Assembly (NCBI GenBank): GCA_030268105.1
Contig: BSDZ01000005.1
Span: 2,046,001 to 2,110,000, forward strand
DNA from: Volvox africanus
Taxonomy: Eukaryota > Chlorophyta > Chlorophyceae > Chlamydomonadales > Volvocaceae
DNA: 64,000 nucleotides
Direction of reading: 5' to 3'
This document shows, piece after piece, positions 58,121 to 64,000 of this stretch (positions are counted from its first letter, which is position 1; every line of letters starts with the position of its first letter). A model generated the notes under the pieces. It ran no database searches, was not told where the DNA came from, and saw only the letters and a program-made list of their open reading frames with translations. Position numbers and translations under genes: made by a program.

Positions 58121-61100
58121 TCAAGAATACAACGGCGATGGCGAGGCGTACTCGAATGACAGGCCTGGGATGTCCGTCATATTCAGAACGCCGTTGTTGT
58201 TGTTGGCCCTCAGTTTGGCAAGTTCCAGCCTCTGTGTTCGTTGGAAGGCGGGGAGGCGGGAAGGCAGGGAGAGAGCCAGGCAGGGAGGCAGGAAGAGGGA
58301 GGGAGGGCAGAGAGAGACGCAGAGAAGGAGGCAGGAAAAGGTAGGGAGGCAGCCGAACATCAGTCAAGCAAGAGATTCGATTTCCGACCTCGACTATCTT
58401 GTTTGCATTCATATGCGGATTCCAACAACCCCACCAAAAGCATTGCGCACCCGGCGGGCGGCCTGTACACAGGTGTCTGCGACCCATGGCATCAGACATA
58501 ATACATGAAGCACCAACCGAAAAAATCCCTAAGCAAAGAAAGCCCGAACCGATATAAGCCCCCAAACCAGCCCCGCTGTCGTCCCCGACCCGGACGCCCC
58601 TTCCTTCGCGCTCTCACCGTCAGCCCGTGTGGATATTGCTCGCATGTGCGCCTTCTGAACTCCCTCACCGCAGCTATCTGGTCCAGGACGGCCTGGTGGA
58701 TGCGCCAATAAGCGCATCAATCAGCATCAGAAGGAGCAATAGCAGCAGGAGCAGCCGTAACAAGAACAGCAACAACGGGAGGCGCCACATCCGCGGGTTA
58801 GTGCTTAGTGGATGCAGAATGATGACCTCGCAGCCGCTGCCAACGACAATTAAATTCGGGCCTGGTAGCCACCAACATACGTATCAGCTTTGAAATGTTT
58901 GCAGCACAGACAGTGGCAGTGGCAGTGGCAGTAGCGGTAACGGGAGCTCCCGTACAACATAGGCCACACGGCCGCATGTTTACGGTATAGCATTAACAGG
59001 GTAGCATTAAGAAGGTAGGTACGTACAATCAACTTCCACCCAACTGGTATCGCGTCATACCTGATTCCTGTTGGTCATTTCCATGGAGTTCAGCTTCTCC
59101 CGCTCCAAATCAACAGCGGTTGGCCCCATGTACGGCGTCACATGGGTCCGTAGACTGGCTGGCAGCTCCTTGTCTTTGTACGTCCGAACAGACTGCAATC
59201 GTGTTCAACCCAGACGCAGCAGGAGGGATGACATGGTAATATCGAAAAATGGCCCCAGCCTCTTGGTTGGGGACAACCGGTAAAATGAAGAGTCCGATCC
59301 GCACGAACACACGCGGCCGACCCCTCCAGCCACATGGACAGGAAAAAAGGGCGGGAGTTTACGTTCATAATATAGGTCAAAGTTTTGTGCGACGAAAAAG
59401 GGTACGAAGGGATGGATGACGCCATGGTGACATAAGTCCCAAGAGTTGGCGGTAAACCTTCTAACTCTCACGGCAGTAGGAGGCTTGTTGGACTCGAAAA
59501 ATATTCCATACGAACAGTAATAAGTTCATGCATAGAAGCAACGCTCCTTCCCAATCATAGCCCATGCCTTAAGAAGATGCATTCATGACTTGGTAAATAA
59601 AAATTGATGTATGCAGGAGGTTTTGTCTCCATTTTATGTACTGAGATGCACATGTTGATTTCCATTCCCCACGATGACGTCTCAAGGGCAATATTAAGAC
59701 CAGGAATAAAACCATACATATAAACCCGATGGAGGATGTGGTGCTGATGGCTGCATGGGCAGGCCCATCTTCCTAGGTGCGAGGTCATATACTCATGACC
59801 CCGTCGTTAAGGGGTGCAACAGCTGCGTGGTGTGTTTTTTGGCGACCTCCCCCGATTTTGGCACCCCGATGCACGGCAACAATTTATTAAAAGCACAATA
59901 CTGGTTTATATGTTGGTTGTTACGAAAATTACATATGTGCCCATCAACACCCGCGATACGCGGAACACCCATGGCTCCGTGGCAGATGACATCCATTTAC
60001 CGTTCGCAGCGCGGTATTGCTGGGAGGAGTTCTGGAAAAAGGGTTATCGACGCTGGTCCGCAAGTAGACGTCCACGGCTTGGCGAGAAGACTTCCGCTGT
60101 ATATACATCGAGGAAAGCGTGCGGAAATAAGAATGTGAGAAGCAATCCAGAGAAACAAACGGGAAGCGAACGTGGGGAAGGGACGGAAGGGGACGGAAGG
60201 GACGGAAGGGACGGAAGGGAACGTGGGGTCCAAGAGAGGTGTTATGCACGCGGGCCGAGCGAGTGGAAATCGGGCGATTAACGTGTCTTGCGGCGGTCTG
60301 TCTTGGTGACAAGCAAAGAAATGAGAAAGTGATGATCATTGTGGTTGAAATATGACAAAGTGTGTCTCTTAGTTCATTTTATGAGGACGTATCTCAGAGG
60401 ATCGATGGGAGAAGCTAGGTAAACTTGGAGGGGGTTCTCGAGGGGGTAACGGAACTGATTTGTGCAGGCATTACTTTTGCAGTTTCTTATTATAAATAAT
60501 TGTGGTCCTTATCAAATTGGTAGGCTGCCCTGCCTAGCTTATCGGTGACACAAGCAAGTGTCCAGGGCCAAGGCATAAGTAGCTGCATGATCCATTACTT
60601 AGTTGCAAGATCCATTACTATTTCCCCGATTGGATCGATGGCTGGACCGCATGGAGGATCGCAATAAAGAAGCTGTGGCCCTCGCAGCGAGCACATACCG
60701 CCCCTTTCGGTTGGCAAAGTCGTTGTCCCGCGACGAAACAAACTAGTTCCTATTTTGTGTTTAATGAATACAATGGTCGTAAAAACTAGGTGTGCAAAGC
60801 TGCCTTATAGCCCTGGTACTCTCCGTACGCAGTTACTAATACTTGCCAAACGCCATTCGACATCGAACCGCCCAAAGTCCACCCCAATGCCTCGCAACAA
60901 CAGAAATTCTTGGCTTGTGATTTTACTGTGAGGAAATATGCCAGTTCCTCCCCACCCAACTCGCCGGACATTGCCCACCTGCGCTTCGTCCTCCCTCCGT
61001 GCCCACTCCGCTTGCATTGTTTCGCGGGCCGCACTTCGCTGGCCACTCTGAGGGCGTATCATTTTTTCCTCGGCCTCAATATTAGCGACCGCTTTAGCTT

Positions 61101-61701
61101 GCTCAAACTGACGCCCGAGTTGCCGACGGGCAGGCACGTCCAGAAGACCGTAGATCGGACGACCTGGTGTTACATGATTAAAATATCAACAACAGTACTA
61201 TATTACTCATCATGCATGTTGACCATAGCCTGTGGACCTGTTCGACCAAGTGCCCCACGAAGGTAAATGAATTCACGTATGGGACTTGCCTGTCTTGTCA
61301 TATGATATAGCTGCTTTTGGCAATATTAGCCTTTCCGACTCAAAGCTGTATTTATTTTCTCCTGCCGGTGCCATTTCTGTTTACAGTTTCAGCAAGATGG
61401 ATATAATAACTTAAAATAAAAACGATATTTATTGACAAATTTCATCGTATGAAACAGTTTCATGTCCTGCACGAATGGCCCAAAGTACGGATGCCTTTCT
61501 TTCGCATTCGCATTCGCTCCGTAACGCCGACACGTACACGTTCATGCAGCGTGTAGGAAAATTTGCTTCACGTTAAGTGTCCTGACCTTCTAACATCAAA
61601 CGCGAAGCGACGCATACTCAATCGGTACGACGGGCTAGCAACTCCCTCAATTTGCCGCTGCTTTCCTCACATTCGACTTTACGTGAATTAGGTCCATCCA
61701 T
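58121..61701 (-). CDS. Small coiled-coil protein, unrecognised
   Basis: Five exons join in phase: 61701-61629 (tentative first exon, starts MDGPNSRKVEC), 61163-60979 (RPIYGLLDVPARRQLG, then charged helix), 59192-59061 (VRTYKDKELPASLRTHV to MEMTNRNQ), 58692-58669 (24-nt microexon, AVLDQIAA) and 58231-58121 (RLELAKLRANNNNG to the stop). The product is about 174 residues, rich in Arg, Glu, Gln and Ala, and mostly predicted coiled coil in its middle. Splice signals are good: GTGGGC after 60979, GTATGA after 59061, GTGAGG after 58669 and CAG acceptors. The first donor (GTACCG after 61629) is weak, so exon 1 is the least sure. I do not recognise the family. A ciliary or cytoskeletal role would fit a small Glu/Arg-rich helix protein in a flagellate alga, but nothing in the sequence proves it. 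Confidence 0.6.
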
Positions 61702-61709
61702 GGAACCGC

Positions 61710-63330
61710 CTTAGCCACGCACCACGTAAATCGGCCTCCCTGCGGCGTGTGTGGAGCAGGAGGCCTCGTATCACCCGTGCTCTATCTCGCGTTTCCCATC
61801 CGCAATCCGTCTTGCTTTCCGGCGCCACGCACGAACAGATATCCTGTTCGACTCGCTCCAGCGTTTCCTATTGAAAGCCAGTCCAAAGGTCTGTTTCGCC
61901 AGACACATTTGGACACATTTACCATGTTACTAGTATACAACACTACGGTTATACACCAGGGTGTATGACACAATGAACAATGTATTTCAAATGTTAGCGG
62001 AATCTGTTGAAGGGAGCAGTCGCGGCGGTTACCACGCCACGCTTGCAAAGCAGACAATATCTCTGCGTTTCCGCCTCTCTTCAGAGCGCAAGGTGGCCGT
62101 CCGGAATATCCCCGAGTTTACCAGGAGTCCGTTGCTTTTTTGGCACATCAAAGATTGTGCGCTCAGCCTACCCAGATGCCATGAGATGCAGCTGATGCAC
62201 GAAGAACATCGTCAAAACTCGTTTAGATATCAGAACATACGGCGGAATCCTCCATTTAGCTGCATATACTAACATCAATCACGCTGCAGAGACCAGTCTG
62301 ACCCGTTACATGCCGTGACTCCATCCCCGCATTCACATCCCCGCGAGATCTCACGCACACCCACACCCACACCCAGGTTCCTTGCGTGCTCGCTTCACTC
62401 AGTCTTCAGGCTTCACGCTTAGGTTAGTAGTCGCCTCCACGTTATGCGTCGTCGTGTGGGCGTGGCAAATTGGTGAAATGAAGCGTCAAAAATGGTGGTC
62501 AGAAGCCCCGCGAGTTGGGTTTAACATGGAGTTAACGAAATAGAGGAACAGGCTAAGGAATTCATTCTTTTGCCCTATCCTGCAGCATCCTGCAAAACCC
62601 TCAGCTGCTAGAACCCAATACAGCCCGAAATCCCAGCTGCTCGCTCCTGCACCGGAAATCCCGCATGGAACATCGGTACGGCATGTGTATGTGCGATGAC
62701 AGGAGTTTGGCTGAGGGACTGCGGATTCACCCATCATTGGTTCGATCATCAATCATGCACGACGTGCATTGCACGACGATGTACATGGCACGACGTACTG
62801 CATCAATAAGCTTCAGCATATCTAAATACCGATACACCCTCACCAAAGCTTACATGAGAAAGAGGGGCCCCTGATAACTATAGCATACATGCCCGAGATC
62901 TCATTCCTGCGCTCCAACGTAATAGCTAATACATGAGCATCAAATCGTTTTTATGTTTCCACGTTACATCATCATCATCATCGCACATTCCCCTGTGTCC
63001 TCTTTTTACTTTGGCTTACGATTTTTGGCCGCTGATCCAGAACGAAAAGCCCACAGTATTCGTTGTTAGTTGTACAATGTCCACTATTACTGTTGTACCT
63101 ATCATGTCACTGCTGTAGCTGCTACGGCACGTGCTGCGACAGCACCAATGACACCTGCACCTGTCACTGTGATCGCCACAATAATTGCTGTCGCACTTTG
63201 CCCTATCTAGTCCCTTGGCCACTTACGGCCAGAGTTCACTCCAAGCTCACTCCACAAGGTAGGGCTCAACTGAAATTGATAAGACGTGGATAGTCTTACC
63301 GCATCTTATCTTCTTGCAGAGTCCATCCGA
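61710..63330. other. No gene recognised between the coiled-coil and thioesterase genes
   Basis: It should contain the 3' untranslated region of the thioesterase gene (candidate TGTAA at 62968-62964, minus) and the promoter of the coiled-coil gene. No convincing exon was found. Confidence 0.4.
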
Positions 63331-63336
63331 TCACGC

Positions 63337-63668
63337 TCACTCCTTCCGGAGGTCTGCCAGCACTTGAAGCATGCTGCAGAAGAGAAGTGCCAGGCGCAAT
63401 AGTTGAGGTCAGCGCCCAGAGTAGAAACAGCACTAAGAAACCGACCAACAATGACGCAGATGCACCGAGGTGGAAGGGACGTGTGAAACAGACGAGTTCG
63501 CAACAAAAGCCGCCACCACAGTCTGACGGTGTGCAGGTGTATAAATCGAGAACCTGTCCACAAGCCCCTGATCCAACACCCATCCCACCTTGCCGCGTCC
63601 TTGGGAACTCGGGCCGGTCGGTAGTTAGAGTCCAAGAATACCACAACCGCCTCTGCCTCGGCAACCAG
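63337..63668 (-). CDS. Probable hotdog-fold acyl-CoA thioesterase, 3' end only
   Basis: Two terminal exons are visible: 63668-63589 (LVAEAEAVVVFLDSNYRPAR, then VPKDAA) and 63373-63337 (MLQVLADLRKE, stop). The donor is GTGGGA and the acceptor TTCTGCAG; the junction codon is AG|C, which keeps the frame. An acidic strand followed by a hydrophobic strand, then 'RPARVP' and a short C-terminal helix, is the usual ending of 4HBT-type thioesterases such as the plant and algal 1,4-dihydroxy-2-naphthoyl-CoA enzymes. The catalytic part would be upstream, beyond the window end. A TGTAA motif on the minus strand at 62968-62964 is a candidate polyadenylation signal. The family call rests on only about 38 residues. 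Confidence 0.5.
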
Positions 63669-64000
63669 CTGACGTAGGAGACACAGCGACACGGTCGGAA
63701 TCAGGACAGAGCATTCGTGGGACGCTGAAGGTCCCTCTGTGCCCTCATCTAAAGCCTGGGGGGTGCCCCCTCGGGACGTTATCATAAGGCCCCTGACGCT
63801 AATCGTCCCAACACGCGATCCATGAGACCATGAGCCCTTTGGTAATGCTGTCCTGCTTTACTGTCAGAGGGATCTGAGAGTCAACCCAGGCCTACTCTCA
63901 TGGTGAGATCTACGAGACCTGCTCGCTCCGCTCCGTTGGGTATCACCATTGTCGTTGTTATCACTACTTGCGAGCCAGGACGCTCGAAATGACATAAACC

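Overview
The window looks like nuclear DNA from a volvocine green alga (Chlorophyceae, Volvox/Chlamydomonas group). The reasons are interstitial arrays of the TTTTAGGG telomere repeat, very large PAS-plus-class III cyclase genes with short phased introns and Ala/Gly/Ser/Thr/Gln-rich insertions, GC-rich exons set in AT-rich repeat-filled spacers, and a dense load of small dispersed repeats. The exact genus cannot be read from the sequence.

Layout. 1-11 kb: no gene recognised; microsatellites and at least six dispersed repeat families. 11.2-28.7 kb (minus): guanylate cyclase gene 1, about 13 exons and about 2,900 residues. 28.7-40.1 kb: spacer with a retropepsin relic, a 42-bp minisatellite, a near-perfect 1.7-kb palindrome, long TATTA arrays and two telomere-repeat blocks in opposite orientation. 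40.1-53.0 kb (minus): guanylate cyclase gene 2, a tandem paralogue of about 12 exons and about 2,460 residues, with a tRNA-Asn gene inside one intron. 53.8-55.9 kb: an AT-rich block of decayed bacterial genes (TolC, a PopZ/DUF2497 protein, an IS5-type transposase) whose gene order suggests a Rickettsiales donor. 58.1-61.7 kb (minus): a small coiled-coil protein gene reconstructed from five exons. 63.3-63.7 kb (minus): the last two exons of a probable hotdog-fold thioesterase.

How the genes work together. Both cyclases keep the Glu/Cys pair that marks guanine specificity, both metal aspartates and the Asn/Arg pair, so both should turn GTP into cGMP, probably as dimers governed by the PAS domains. 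Splice positions and phases are the same throughout the catalytic part, which supports the exon models and tandem duplication. The PAS domain next to the catalytic part is interrupted in both genes by more than 1,000 residues of low-complexity sequence.

Exon limits were set by hand from splice signals, reading phase and comparison of the two paralogues. The 5' ends of both cyclase genes are the least certain part.
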